DNA of 64,000 nucleotides, taken from the NCBI GenBank assembly GCA_017311185.1, contig JAESUZ010002554.1, positions 310,001 through 374,000 of the forward strand. The letters run 5' to 3'. Origin of the DNA: Proteles cristata cristata (taxonomy: Eukaryota; Chordata; Mammalia; Carnivora; Hyaenidae). Shown piece after piece: positions 1 through 10,855 of the stretch. The translations under genes and the position numbers were made by a program. The first letter of the stretch is position 1. Each line of letters opens with the position of its first letter. The notes beneath the pieces are model-generated. The model made no database searches. It saw only the letters and a list, made by a program, of their open reading frames with translations, and had not been told where the DNA came from.

Positions 1-29
1 ATAGGAACTATAGGAGATTAAGTTCACAT

Positions 30-230
30 CTACCAGGCTTTATAGTGCGTGGATGTGGAAATAAAGGAAGGTTTCATCTTGGAAATGGCATTTCTCTGGG
101 GCCTTAAAGGAGAGTATAGGTTGAGAAAACTTGAATAGGATAGGAGTTTTAGGATGAGCATTCCAAATGCAGAAAACAGCAGCAGCAAAAGCAGAGAGGT
201 CTATGAGGAAGGAAACCATTGTAGGACCAA
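30..230 (-). repeat. Old L2-like LINE remnant
   Basis: The stretch around 155-220 (agcattccaaatgcagaaaacag, then a GA-rich run) resembles the reverse complement of the L2 3' region that usually reads 'tgcctggaatgct'. It is highly diverged and has no reading frame. The assignment rests on that phrase alone; bases 231-473 show nothing further. Confidence 0.35.
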
Positions 231-473
231 ACAGAGTGTAAAAGAGCCTTAGAAACAAGATTAGAGAGTGCTGAGAGTAGATCGTATGGTAGAACAATGA
301 ACACGGACTCCCTTCTATAGGTAACTTGAAGTAATGACAAGTTTTTCCTTAGAGCCGTAAGATTACATAAAATGTTTATTCCACCATCACCTACTTTGTT
401 CCACACGTCCTAATGCTCTCTTCTTAAGCAAACCATTTTGTGTCCCTGTCTTTTCAAAATACTACACGATAAT

Positions 474-681
474 GAGGTGCCTGGGTGGGCTCAGTCAGTT
501 AACCGTCCTCTTGATTTCAGTTCCGGTCATAATCTTGTAGTCCGTGGGATTGAGTGCCATGTGGGGCTCTGTGCAGACAGCATAGAGCCTGCTTGGAATT
601 CTCTATCTCAGCCTCTCTCTCTGACCCTCCCCTAATTGTGCTCACTCTCTCTCAAAAAATAAACATTAAAAAAATAAAAAC
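474..681 (+). mobile_element. Feline tRNA-Lys SINE (SINEC_Fc type)
   Basis: The head reads gaggtgcctgggtgggctcag. The tRNA-like half is followed by 'gctctgtgcagacagcatagagcctgc', a CT-rich segment and an A-rich tail (aaaataaacattaaa). It is diverged, so it is not among the youngest copies. It lies 122 bp from an opposite-strand copy. Confidence 0.9.
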
Positions 682-803
682 AACAATAAACAAAAGTCCA
701 TTATCGGGACAAAACAATGGAATGTACAAAACTCCATTGGGACTGTCCCTCCTGAATGCTTCTCTGAGCACCTAGCATGGCTGTCAGCAGGACTCAACTA
801 TTC

Positions 804-1023
804 TTTTTTTTTTAAATGTTTTATTTATTTCTAGGAGAGAGAGAGAGAGACAGCGTGAGCAGGGAGGGTCAGAGAGAGAGGGAGTCACAGACTCTGAAAC
901 AGGCTCCAGGCTCTGAGCTGGCAGTCAGCACAGAGCCCAACGCGGGGCTCGAACCCACGAACCGCGAGATCATGACCTAAGCGAAAGTCGGACGCTTAAC
1001 CGACTAAGCCACCCAGGCGCCCC
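804..1023 (-). mobile_element. Feline SINE, young type, with 14-bp target duplication
   Basis: The poly-T tail lies at the left end and the SINE head (aagccacccaggcgcccc) at the right. The flanks carry an exact duplication, actcaactattctt, at 792-805 and 1027-1040. The copy keeps the 'ctaggagagagag' and 'cgagatcatgacc' blocks of the most intact copies in the window. Confidence 0.95.
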
Positions 1024-1579
1024 TGAACTCAACTATTCTTATACTGTCACATGCAGTCAGCAACCCTAGACTTCTAGGGAAGCAACTGTTAAATTCTACT
1101 CCACCCCTTCCATGTATCACAGCACTGTATTTTCTGAAGAGACTGTTTGTGCTTCTAATAAAGTAGGGATAGCAACTCCCACCAAGAAAGTAGTTCATAT
1201 ATTAAATATAAATATATATAAACATAAAATATGTAAATGACTTGAATAGAATTCCCTTTGATTTTGCGTAAGGAAGAAGACAGCTACTCAGGCCACTAAA
1301 GCAGCATTTTTCTTGAAGTCATTTTAAAATTTTGAATTAATTGCTTTCTTTACTTATTCATTAGTGAGCATTTAGCTTGTGTGAAAGGAACTATACTGGT
1401 CTCTGAAGAAACAGATATTCAACATTTAATTTGCTCTCAAGGAGATGAGAGTCTCTCTATAACAATGTCTCTGTGGAGCTAGCTCTCCCCGTCTTCCTTA
1501 CTCTTCTCAAATAAACCCACTACCAGTGTGACTTGGTTATTTCATTTGGCCTCTTATTTTATTTTGTTTGTATGCTTAC

Positions 1580-1781
1580 TTTTTTTTTTTTTTTGAGAGA
1601 GAGAGAGAGCATGAGCATGTGGGGGAGGGGCAGACAGCGAGGGGGAGAGAGAATCCCAAGCAGGCTCTGCGCTGTCAGCACAAAGTCAGATGTGGGGGTT
1701 CCATCTCATGAATCATGAGATCATGACCTGAGCTGAAATCAAGAGTTGGACGCTTAACCAACCAAGCCACCCAGTCACCCC
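1580..1781 (-). mobile_element. Feline SINE, diverged
   Basis: A poly-T run is followed by a GA-rich stretch, 'caggctctgcgctgtcagcac' and an altered head, 'gccacccagtcacccc'. Orientation is minus. Confidence 0.9.
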
Positions 1782-2982
1782 TCATTTTGCCTTTTAATAC
1801 CTTAAATAATTGGGTTTTCTAAAGGGAATGACTGAAAAGAGAACTGCTTTATTTCAGGTACCATTTAGGCAATGAGAGCAGAATTGGCAACCCAATTTCA
1901 ATTAAGTCATTTACTCAAGACCCAAAGAGGTGACGGCAGAACTCTCACACACAGTTGTTTGATAGAGCACAAAACAGGGCAACTCACAATTGGCTGAGCT
2001 GAGCATTCATACTTTGGAGTTCAAAGGAATAAAAAACCTCCTATGTTGTAAAAACAGAGTTTCTTACCTTTCTGGGAGGCAAAAGTTAGTATGGGGCCTG
2101 ATAAATTAATCACCCAAGGAGGATGGGAGACAGGTGGTGAGCTCTGGGAGGGCGAATGCATTGGGACCTGAGCAAGAAAACAAAGCTAAGTCCAAGACTG
2201 AAAAAGAAAAATTAGAGTCATAGCATGATAGATAAGGAGACCTTTAAAAATATATGTATAAAACTGGTATCAAATCAATATATATCATTTGATGAAAGTA
2301 GAACATGAAAAAATAAATGGAGGTATAAAAAAATCAGCCTTAATCCCTACTTGCAAAATTATTTTATAGACATTTCAGGATGCTTCTTTCCAGTCTTCTT
2401 TTTCTTATTTTGCAAAGCATAGTCAAGATCATATAACGTAATTGTGTTCCCTCACTGAACATTATATAAAATATTTTCTCATCTTTAAAATTTGAAGAAA
2501 GAAATTTAAAACCAAAAATAGTAAAAAAAAAATTTAAAAATCAGTTTAGCCATCCTTGATGAAGCTTTTATATATTCATTCCTAAACTTTCTACAATGGA
2601 AATGTCAGATTCAAAAATTTCCTCTTCTCATTTAATAGGAAGATTTATTTTCTTAGGAAGGTCTTTGTTCAACCCCACCCTCCGGCCCTTGCCTCTTTCA
2701 AAGCACACACACATACACATACAGCTTTTCCTTCTCTTTGCATTCCCTTTCCTGTAAAGCAGATGGTGCTTGAAATTTTCTAGGGTCCTTACGAAAGCTG
2801 TTCCTCTAGCAACCTTCCTTAAAAGACTGATTTTAAAACAAGCAAAGATGTTCTTTGAATTCCCTGCTAGCCAATCTGTCAGTCCAGCCTAAAATATGTC
2901 TAATTAAAAGTAATCAATTTTATGAGAAGATAATTTAATCATAGTTGCACTGCCGAGGTGAGGGTGCAATGGTGTTAGAATT
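1782..2982. other. AT-rich unique sequence, nothing recognised
   Basis: There are no long frames, no CpG cluster and no clear repeat. A short CA-rich patch (cacacacacatacacatacac) lies near 2705-2722. Confidence 0.5.
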
Positions 2983-2993
2983 ACCAAATCACC

Positions 2994-3107
2994 TTTTTTT
3001 TGTTTTTTACAAATAGTTTATTGTCAAATTAGTTTCCACATAACACTCAGTGCTCATCCCCACAAGTGCCCTCCTCCATGCCCATCCCTCCTCTCCCCCC
3101 CACATCC
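2994..3107 (-). mobile_element. Short 3' fragment of an L1 element
   Basis: A poly-T run is followed by 'tttattgtcaaattagtttcc' and 'cagtgctcatccccacaagtgccctcctcc'. This is the antisense of the same L1 3' UTR present at 12.3-12.5 kb. Only about 100 bp were inserted. It is flanked by ccaaatcacc (2984-2993 and 3108-3117). Confidence 0.85.
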
Positions 3108-3117
3108 CCAAATCACC

Positions 3118-3339
3118 TTTTTTTTTTAATGTTTTTATTTATTTCTAGGAGAGAGAGAGAGAGAGAGAGCGTGAGCAGGGGAGGGTCAGAGAGAGAGGGA
3201 GACACAGACTCCGAAACAGGCTCCAGGCTCTGAGCTGGCAGTCAGCATAGACCCGACGCGGGGCTTGAACCCACGAACCGCGAGATCATGACCCAAGCGA
3301 AAGTCGGACGCTTAACTGACTAAGCCACCCAGGCACCCC
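3118..3339 (-). mobile_element. Feline SINE, young type, stacked on the L1 fragment
   Basis: An intact antisense copy starts with poly-T and ends 'gccacccaggcacccc'. It is bounded by ccaaatcacc at 3108-3117 and 3340-3349, the same target word that bounds the neighbouring L1 fragment. Two insertions therefore used one site. Confidence 0.93.
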
Positions 3340-3639
3340 CCAAATCACCTTTTTTTTATAATTAATTTTTAATGAGGTTCTACTTCTTAGCTCACTCTTA
3401 GCTCCAGTGCACACAACCTTGCCTACAGCTGAGTTGTGGTTGGAGAAAATCAGACATTAGCAAAAGAAGAGATTCCAGGAAATTGAAGATGTGCTTCTGC
3501 CTGGAAGTGGAGAGTAGAACCATAGGTTTTTAATTCTTTCAACTGTTCCTCCTGATCATGAATTGAATTAATGCTCATATTTCAATGTTTCTGATTCTAA
3601 ACCTAGTGATTTAAAAAGGGTTTTTTAAAGAAGATCAGG

Positions 3640-3852
3640 AGGCACCTGGGTGGCCCAGTCAATTAAGCATCCAGCTCTTGATTTGGGCTCAGATCATGAT
3701 CTGGCGGATTCATGGGTTCGGGCCCCACCCAGGACTCTGTGCTGCCAGCGGAGTTGCTTTGGATGCTCTGTCTCCCTGTCTCTCTGTCTCTACCTCACTC
3801 GTGCCATCCCTGTCTCTCTCAAAATAAGTGAATAAACTTAAAAAAATTAAAC
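3640..3852 (+). mobile_element. Feline SINE
   Basis: The head 'ggcacctgggtggcccag' and the tail 'ctctctcaaaataagtgaataaac' are clear. A flanking near-duplication (aaagaagatcag / aaaaagatcag) lies at about 3627 and 3852. It forms an inverted pair with the next copy, 36 bp away. Confidence 0.9.
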
Positions 3853-3888
3853 AAAAAGATCAGATCCTCATGGCTCATAATTATATAG

Positions 3889-4104
3889 TTTTTTTAAAAA
3901 AATCTTTATTTCTTTCTGAGATAAAGAGATACAGCGTGAGCAGGGGAGGGTCAGAGATGGAGGGAGACACAGAATCCAAAGCAGGCTCCAGGCTGAGCTG
4001 GCTGTCAGCACAGAGCCCGACATGGGGCTTGAACCCACGAACCGTGAGATCATGACCTGAGCCAAAGTTGGTTGCTCAACCAACTGAGCCACCCAGGCGC
4101 CCCT
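3889..4104 (-). mobile_element. Feline SINE
   Basis: Poly-T/A-rich left end, 'caggctccaggctgagctgg', then 'gagccacccaggcgcccc' at the right end. The flanking word ataattata occurs on both sides (about 3878 and 4113). Confidence 0.92.
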
Positions 4105-4119
4105 CAATGGGTTATAATT

Positions 4120-4235
4120 ATAGTAGTATCTGGTATTTGTTGAGCTTTACCTTCCTGCCATGAACTAGTCTTTAAATATATTATTCAATTTAATCCTCAC
4201 CCAAGAAATTGGGTGGTATTAGAATTCAGTGAGTT
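4120..4235 (-). repeat. MIR remnant
   Basis: The string 'ggtatttgttgagctttacc...ttcaatttaatcctcaccc' matches the antisense MIR 3' half. It is old and diverged. Confidence 0.5.
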
Positions 4236-4569
4236 GGACTGTAATTGGAATGACCTGTGAGTTGAGCTACATTAGAATTTTAAGTGCAGATGAACAATAT
4301 ATAATAAAAGCACCCTCAGGAATTCATTTATTGTGTTGGGTTTCCGTGCCCATTTCTGTAAAATGAGGTTTTCTGGAGATAGTCTCTGAGGTTTGTTCTA
4401 GATCTTCCGTTGGAGATAAACTCACACTGAGTTAATTCTTTATAACCAAGTATTTCTTCAATGCCTGCATACTGAGCTTTTACTGAATGTTCAACATCTT
4501 CCTTCTGGAAAATCTGTTATCCTTCATTAAAGACAGCTGCACATTCTTTGCTATTCCTTTCACTGAGCG

Positions 4570-4690
4570 TGGACGCCAATTTCTCTCTTCTCCAGGACTA
4601 GCCTTTGAAAACTCAAGAGGAACCTAATCAGAACCACCAGGCTGAGCCTAGCCAACCTATGAAATATCATGAGAGATAATAGTTTCAGAG
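4570..4690 (+). repeat. MLT1-like LTR remnant
   Basis: The phrases 'cagaaccaccaggctgagcctagccaacc' and 'atcatgagagataatag' recall the 3' part of MLT1-type LTRs. No second LTR or internal part is visible. Confidence 0.4.
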
Positions 4691-5640
4691 TGGCTGGCAT
4701 CCAGTCATATGTAACTGGAACATCTGCTTGTTCAAAGCTGTATTCCCTTTTCTGCCCTTATATTATGCACTGCAGGTGAAATAAAAAAGCATATGATAGT
4801 AGCTCAACCTGTGTGAGGTTTTGAAAATCTTGAAACCACCTTGTTTTTCTCTTTTTCTTGTATTCTGCTTTTACTTGTATTCTTCAACTGGTTCAGTTGG
4901 TCTCACAAACCTTCAAAATTCAGGAAAGCATAGACTCTTTTGCTCTTGTTCAGTAAGGTTACATCTTCCACAAGGAACTAAAAGGTGTGAATCAGGCAGC
5001 AGGACGAGGAGGGTAAGAGGAAGAGAGACTGAAGAATGTGTTGAACTAGCTTCTGATTCTCTTTTGGCCAAGGTGGTTTGGCCCTCCCAAAGTTACCTCA
5101 CCTGTTTGGTACCAGGTGTCTTTCTCTCAACAAAGGGTACTTTTTTTTTTTTTAAACATTTTAAGAATTATTTGTTGTTCTGGGCCTCAGTTTCTTTTAC
5201 AATATTAAAATAATGTTCTATCTGCCTTACAGGGCTTTTTCTAGGTTTACCTTAAGTATTATGGAGAGTGTTTTTACAGCACCTGTTACTGATGTCCTGT
5301 ACCATCATCATAGGATTCAAAGCCGCAAAAGCTGAAATACAAGAGGGTAACTCACATGCAGTGCTGAACTACACATTTAATATAGCTTATCTAATAAAAC
5401 CATTCTGCTGGCTACATGGAAGTTATCCATATTTCCTATCTGCAACTTTAAAAGGGAAAGACAAAAAGGTCTCTGCATCTGCTGTTGCATTCCTCTCAGG
5501 AGAGAGAGAGAGCAGCTTTGCCCTTCTACAAGTGCCCGTGTTTACAGACCAACTTTTAGGAAATTAAAACCGTGCCCGGCTATAATAACTAGCCTCAAAC
5601 TTGAAAAAGAGGTAATTACTTAGTGGCTCCAGAGATTTGT
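4691..5640. other. Unique sequence upstream of the CpG promoter
   Basis: Two uninterrupted frames lie here (4821-5213 and 5268-5567, +). Neither shows a recognisable domain or a composition that sets it apart from its surroundings, so I do not call them genes. A distal promoter or enhancer role is possible, but nothing specific is seen. Confidence 0.4.
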
Positions 5641-5699
5641 TCGGATTTATTTATAGTCCCTAAGAAAAGTCCTCCCCTCTCTCGCCAAGCAAACCCAAC

Positions 5700-5989
5700 A
5701 CAACACCCACCCACACTGCGGCAACTGGACGCTCTGGGGATGCGAGGTTAATTCCAGGAGTAGCCGCTAAGGGGAGCTGGACGCTGGACCGCCCTCCGCG
5801 TTGCCATAACAACGGTGGGCGCGCAGCTTTAGGAGCTAAGTGCCGGCTAAAGCAGGTGTCGGATTGCAGCGCGCTCGCGGAGGTTCAGAGATTGTGTGGA
5901 GCCCGGAAGCCTGTCAAAGAGTCTGGTTACTATTCCTCCGCCTCCCTCTAGGACAGCTTCCGAACCCAGCGGGGACGCACAGAGTGAAA
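5700..5989 (+). promoter_or_regulatory. CpG-rich promoter and 5' UTR
   Basis: I count about 23 CpG dinucleotides in these 290 bases. That is far above the rest of the window, where CpG is otherwise mostly confined to SINEs and the retroviral mosaic. It contains an RFX X-box at 5800-5813 and ends directly before a strong-Kozak ATG. No TATA box sits close to the CpG core, which fits a dispersed CpG-type start. Transcription probably starts somewhere in 5810-5850, but the exact site cannot be read. No ATG falls between 5840 and 5990, so the first AUG of the presumed transcript is the proposed start codon. The promoter could also fire to the left; no left-going exon was recognised. Confidence 0.75.
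5800..5813 (+). promoter_or_regulatory. X-box (RFX-family binding motif)
   Basis: GTTGCCATAACAAC has one perfect RFX half-site (GTTGCC), a two-base spacer and a second half-site (AACAAC) one base off RGYAAC. RFX factors control many ciliary and some immune genes. The site lies about 180 bp before the ATG, inside the CpG core, a usual place for a ciliary X-box. Confidence 0.7.
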
Positions 5990-6035
5990 ATGGTTCACCA
6001 TTCAGGCTCGATTCAGTCCTTTAAACAGCAAAAAG
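5990..6035 (+). CDS. Probable first coding exon, protein not recognised
   Basis: The start is ATG at 5990 in a strong Kozak context (A at -3, G at +4). The exon encodes MVHHSGSIQSFKQQK plus one base of the next codon, so the intron is phase 1. The exon end is set by AAAAG|GTCAGT at 6035/6036, a good donor. Without splicing the frame would run only to a stop at 6125-6127 through low-information sequence. Upstream the frame is open to about 5840 but has no ATG there. The short peptide has no signal peptide, is basic/polar and rich in H, S, Q and K. The X-box suggests a ciliary or centrosomal gene; I do not recognise the N terminus and give no symbol. No later exon of this gene could be identified in the rest of the window, which implies a long first intron or exons too short to see. 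Confidence 0.6.
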
Positions 6036-6041
6036 GTCAGT
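6036..6041 (+). other. Splice donor of the proposed first exon
   Basis: GTCAGT follows AAAAG and sits at the boundary between CpG-rich exon and ordinary intronic sequence. Confidence 0.6.
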
Positions 6042-7001
6042 TGGAATCTTGGTCCCCCCTTCCTAAGGGCGTCACATCCCCCTCTGCATGCCCTTGCAGT
6101 TGTGTAGGAGCATCCATTCCAAGCTAATGCGACGCAGAGGTGGAGAACTCTCTGAAGTTAAAAAAAAAAAAAATGTTCTTTTTCTTTTCTTCTTTTTTTT
6201 AATGCATCTTCACTCTGCATCCAAGATGAGTGATTTCTGAACCTCCGCACGGTCCCTGGGAGAAGCGGAATTCGTCATTTCTGGGACTTGATTTAATTTA
6301 TTATCTCTGCTAAGACTGCTTCATTGCATTGCAGTAAACCAGCTTAGTAGGTGTTGTCTCATTAAGCCAATAGTGCTTTGAGGTTTGAAGACAGAAATAC
6401 TGGACCATGTTTACCCCAGTCTGTGATTCTAATGGTTAAGAAGCTTCACAGGAGCAGGTCTCTTGTTCGAGACGCTTTTACCCAATCCTAGATAAATGAA
6501 TTTTGGGAGAGTTCCAGAAGTTGGCCTGTTGAAAGGGCTCTGAAACTTTCTTGGAAAACTTTATTTTACCTGTGTCCTATGCTTGATTCTGGGTTTCAAG
6601 CTTTTGCTATTGTTGGTAATTTCCTCTTCTAGGGGCTTTGTGTTATCTCTCAAAGCTTCTCCTTCAAGTTTCCCCCTGGGTGCAGTGGTATGAGTCTCTT
6701 TGCTTATAGCCAAATTAAGAAATATTCCAAGTTATCCTCACTCTTTGGTCCTTATTCCTTACCTTGTTGAAAAGTATTTTTATAGAACATGTTAATTTTT
6801 AGGCATATCCCCAGTTTTTGAGTTTGTCCAGAAACATTTACTAAACAACAATGCCATTTTATTGACTTAATTATGGTAATGGTAATTATGCCATAGTTGA
6901 CTACACGATACCTAAGATATATGAATTCTGTAATGTAAGTTGGCTCATTCAAAGCGAAGTTAATATTTACTTCAATATTCCTCCCTCCCTCACTCCATGT
7001 T
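6042..7001. other. Presumed start of intron 1, unique
   Basis: CpG density falls away after about 6300. A poly-A run at about 6159-6173 is followed by a T-rich run, but there is no SINE body. Nothing else is recognised. Confidence 0.45.
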
Positions 7002-7015
7002 ATCTGTTATCTATC

Positions 7016-7056
<41 letters not shown>

Positions 7057-7095
7057 CCTACCTACCTACCTACCTACCTATCTATCTATGTATCA
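7002..7095 (+). repeat. Compound tetranucleotide repeat (TATC)n(TACC)m(TATC)k
   Basis: About ten TATC units are followed by about six TACC units and then TATC again. This is typical of a length-variable microsatellite with an internal point-mutated block. Confidence 0.95.
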
Positions 7096-7985
7096 TCTCC
7101 AGTCAACAGTTGTTACTATGTAGATCTTAAAGCAAAAACTGGAGGGACATACCAGGAATAATTTAGTAGGGACTCCTTCATTAGTCAGAATATGGGACTA
7201 AGTGAGCTTCAAATTCCATGATTTTATACTCTGTTAGAGGTCCACGTTCTCTAGGTTCTTAAAAAATATGTTGAAAGGGGGAGTGGGGCGAGAGACTGTC
7301 CTCTTCAACAAAAATTTCACCTAAAAAGATTTCACGTCAAATCTAAGTGTTCCAAAGAAAATTAAACTGCTTTAAGAAGTCATGATCTCTTTAACCATTG
7401 TTTTAAGTAATATGGTCTTTCATAAAGAAGACAGAGATTATAGGAACTTTGCCCTAGCTTCATACAATTACTGTTTTCCTCTGGTGCATGACTATAGGTG
7501 ACTCATTTCTGGAATTTAGAACCTTAAAATGGTCCTCACACAGCTTATTATGTATGGATACATATTTTACTTTTAAAAGCAAACAATTGCCAATTTAAGG
7601 GCCACCTGTCATTGCTCAAAGTGAGTTATAAAAATTATGCAAATCCTAGTTTTTCATATTGTCCAAAAACATTTGGTTTCCTTTATAATGCATTATGAGA
7701 CATTTTCAAGTCTTACACGCACAAAAGGCAACTTTAGCAGAAGAATAAATATGGAGAGGAGGAGGGAATAGGAAAGAAGCACCAATAAAGTGTTTCTGGT
7801 TAATTGCTTCTTAACTCTGAATGGGCATTCCAAAAAGGCATACCAAACTGATGATTACCTATTTTAATATTTCAAAGAAACAGTAAAAAAGTATTCTAGA
7901 TGGTTTCTGAACCATGAGCATGAGACAAAAAGCTTTTAGGGGTGTTTTCACCATAATATTAGCCTGAAAACAAACATTAAAATGG
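7096..7985. other. Unique sequence
   Basis: AT-rich, with no frame, CpG cluster or recognised repeat. Confidence 0.45.
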
Positions 7986-7989
7986 AGAA

Positions 7990-8110
7990 TATTCTGTATT
8001 GGACCTTGGGAGTTCTAAATTCTAAGCTTGCCTTCATAACTACCTTAAAACCTTGAGCAAAGTGTTTAATTTCATGGGACTCTGCTTGATTAAAAAGATT
8101 GAACCCCTGA
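7990..8110 (+). repeat. MIR remnant
   Basis: The phrase 'accttgagcaaagtgtttaatttcatgggactctgc' follows the sense MIR core (ACCTTGGGCAAGTTACTTAA...). The 110-codon minus frame over 7948-8280 spans it and is not a gene. Confidence 0.5.
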
Positions 8111-8639
8111 CCCAAACGGCCCTTTCTATTTCTCTCTGTTCCTTGGGGAAGCAGGGATAGGAGCAAGGTGAAAGCAGAGATAATTTCTTTCTGGGCCAAA
8201 GAGGAAAGTCCTGCATTTAGTTCACTTCTAAGAAATAATGTAGCTGAATAAACCAGTTTATGGGGATTACTTTTAATCAAGTGAGATTAATTTCTGTTTC
8301 TGATTTTGATTTCAATCTTGTAAGACCTAGAAATAGCCTGAGATACTCAGAAAACACCCTTACTGTAAGACTTTAAAAATGTTTACCATCCCTTGGAAAA
8401 ACAGACACCCTCTATATTTAAAGTCTAAGCAGGAGTGGAGATTTTCCCTTATATGAGAACTCTGGAGTAATCAATCCCTGATCCAAATTCCCTTACTGAT
8501 ATGCTCAGCGTTTTTCAATAAATCAGTATAGATGCCAGAATCGTTATCTGTAAAATGAAATACTATACATGAAACCAAATTTCTCCATTAATTTAATCTA
8601 TGATCTTCCTTTTGATCCCTGGATTTTAATTCTACATAT

Positions 8640-8790
8640 GCTGCTTACAAGTTTTATTCTTGAATATCTCTAATCTTCAATTACCACATCTATGAAATGA
8701 AGATAATATCGACATTGCAGAGTTGTAATGTACTTAGCAGTTCATCTGGCACACAAAACAGGGCTCATAAATATAGTGAATAATTAATAA
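8640..8790 (+). repeat. MIR remnant
   Basis: The order 'accacatctatgaaatgaagataatatc ... gttgtaatg ... tggcacacaaaacagggctca' matches the sense MIR 3' half. The following 8791-9226 is unique. Confidence 0.55.
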
Positions 8791-9226
8791 TAATAATGAT
8801 AGTCACTTTTCTTCCCAGACTCATCTGTCTTTTGTTGACTACTTAGGAGTAAAAAACACCCTCAGCAGTTCCCTTTTAAGCTTTTGCCCTTTATTTTACA
8901 TTGTCTTACTTACTTTTGTCATTTTGACGTATTCTTTTCTGAGGAGGGGGGATTCTTATGGAAAATTAGACTCCAGATCTTCTAAAAATTTCTTACAATT
9001 GTATTGAGATACAACCACAAACTGCCCAACTCATATACCCATTCCTCCAGAAAGTCTCTCAAAAATTTCCATAGAGTAATTTTAGATACTCATTTCATAA
9101 TGTCAATAGTTATTGCAAATAAATTGTACTTATTCACACTCCACTCAACCCCTATATATACCAAGCTCTTGCTGTGTGCCAGGCAGGGTGCTTAGTAATG
9201 GGATTATCAAGAACACTTTCATTCCT

Positions 9227-9421
9227 GGGACGCCTGGGTGGTTCAGTAGATTAAGCATCCAACTTTGGCTCAGGTCATGACCTCACGGTTTGTTGGTTCG
9301 AGCCCCGTGTCAGGCTCCACATAGTGTGGAGCCTGCTTGAGATTCCCTCTCCCTCTTTTTCTGACCCACTCTGACTGGTGCTTTGTCTCTCTCACAAAAT
9401 CAATAAATAAACTTAAAAAAA
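9227..9421 (+). mobile_element. Feline SINE with target duplication
   Basis: Head gggacgcctgggtggttcag and tail caataaataaacttaaaaaaa. The flanks gaacactttcattcctgg and gaacattttcattcttg form a slightly decayed duplication of about 16 bp. The body carries an inverted word (ctccacatagtgtggag). Confidence 0.93.
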
Positions 9422-9429
9422 TAGAACAT

Positions 9430-10575
9430 TTTCATTCTTGAAACTATTATTGCAAACACATCCTTCAGAGAACTTTGTATAGTAGGAAGTCTGAGAGGTT
9501 CCACTAAATGCAATCTTTTATGCAAATTATAGGCAATTTTGCATTTTTCTAGGAAGATGTTGACATTTTGTTCCTTGACAATGCCAGTTAAATTTTGTTT
9601 TCTAAAGAGACCGACATGTATTTTTAATTTTTTTTAATATTTAAAATGCTTTGTTCCATTTTAATTAGATTGCTTTCTTAAGAGGCTTAAGAAATTAGTA
9701 AAATGTGAGACTCCTGGAGGACAGAGTATTCCATGGATTCTTTATTTCTGAAGTCTCAAGAGTAAATTGGGGGTGTATTATGCTTACAGAGAACTGGGAG
9801 TGTGTGTTTGCCTTTGCCTTAGCACATATTGGAGGAACACATTAGTTGGCAAATCAGTCATGATATCTGGTCGAAGTCCAATCGTGCTTCCCAGCCCGGC
9901 TTGCTCTGTTCACTTGATTGAAGTGATGGATTCATGTGTCATGCAAAAGTGGCCAAAAAAAGGACAGTGTGAGCTCTGGCTTCTGGTGGCTGTTATTTAC
10001 CAATACAACCAGTGAGACTTTCAGGGAAAACCATAGGTCACATCAAACACAGACTGTCCTAAAAGCCTTGGGCTTAATAGGATTTCCTGAAGCTGTTAAA
10101 TGATTCATCATTATTCTCAGGGACATTTGGTTAAATATGAAAAGAATGTTTTTAATAATTCCATGGAATCAAATACTTCCTACTCAAAAAGTGGTTTAAT
10201 AATAATCTTTAAACTTACATGGGAATCCACAGACCACAAAACCCTTATATTTTCCTTTTTCTAAAAATAAAGCACGTGAAATGCAGCTGCCCACCTGCAT
10301 AACCTCTTTGCAACCATCCTAATTTGGGTCCAGTTCTTAGTTCACAGCACCCTGCAGGGGCAGTGTTGTAGGAAATACCTAGCTTCAGAATCTCTGATAT
10401 CCACTACTTAAGCCTCGATTTCCTCTCACTAATATATTTCAAATCCAGAACTTCCCTATATTCTTCCCCTGGTGAAACCAGAAGATAAAATGTGAAGCCA
10501 TTTATATACTGACAGGAATGCATTCACATAGGTATACTGACTCTCCCTGGTTATTTTGGGTTAATTCTTTTCTTT
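9430..10575. other. Unique sequence
   Basis: An 82-codon frame (9767-10015, +) has no recognisable feature. No repeat is identified. Confidence 0.4.
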
Positions 10576-10578
10576 TTC

Positions 10579-10673
10579 TTTTTTTTTTTAGTCTTTTAAA
10601 AAAATGTTTATTTTTGAGAGGGAGAGAGAGAGGACACAAACAGGGGAGGGGAGGACACAAGAGAAAGAGAGGA

Positions 10674-10715
<42 letters not shown>

Positions 10716-10855
10716 AGGGAGACACAGAAGCCAAAGCAGGCTCCAAGGCTCACAGCTATCAGTACAGAGCCTGACTTGGGGTTCAGACCCATGAACTGTG
10801 AGATATGACCTGAGCCAATGTCTGATGCTTAACTGACTGAGCCACCCAGGTTCCC
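10579..10855 (-). mobile_element. Feline SINE with expanded GA tract
   Basis: Poly-T left end and right end 'gagccacccaggttccc'. The internal GA-rich segment has grown to about 100 bp (10618-10722), including some 14 tandem GA units, so the copy is longer than usual. The expansion produces 96-codon open frames on both strands that are artefacts. Confidence 0.92.

Noticed and set aside
4821..5567. Two plus-strand frames (130 and 99 codons) just upstream of the CpG promoter
   Set aside because: Their composition is like the surroundings, there is no recognised domain, and no splice sites convincingly bound them. A transcript would be needed to revive them.
10502..10808. 96-codon frames on both strands
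   Set aside because: They come from the expanded GA tract of a SINE, which codes for RE/SL repeats in every frame.
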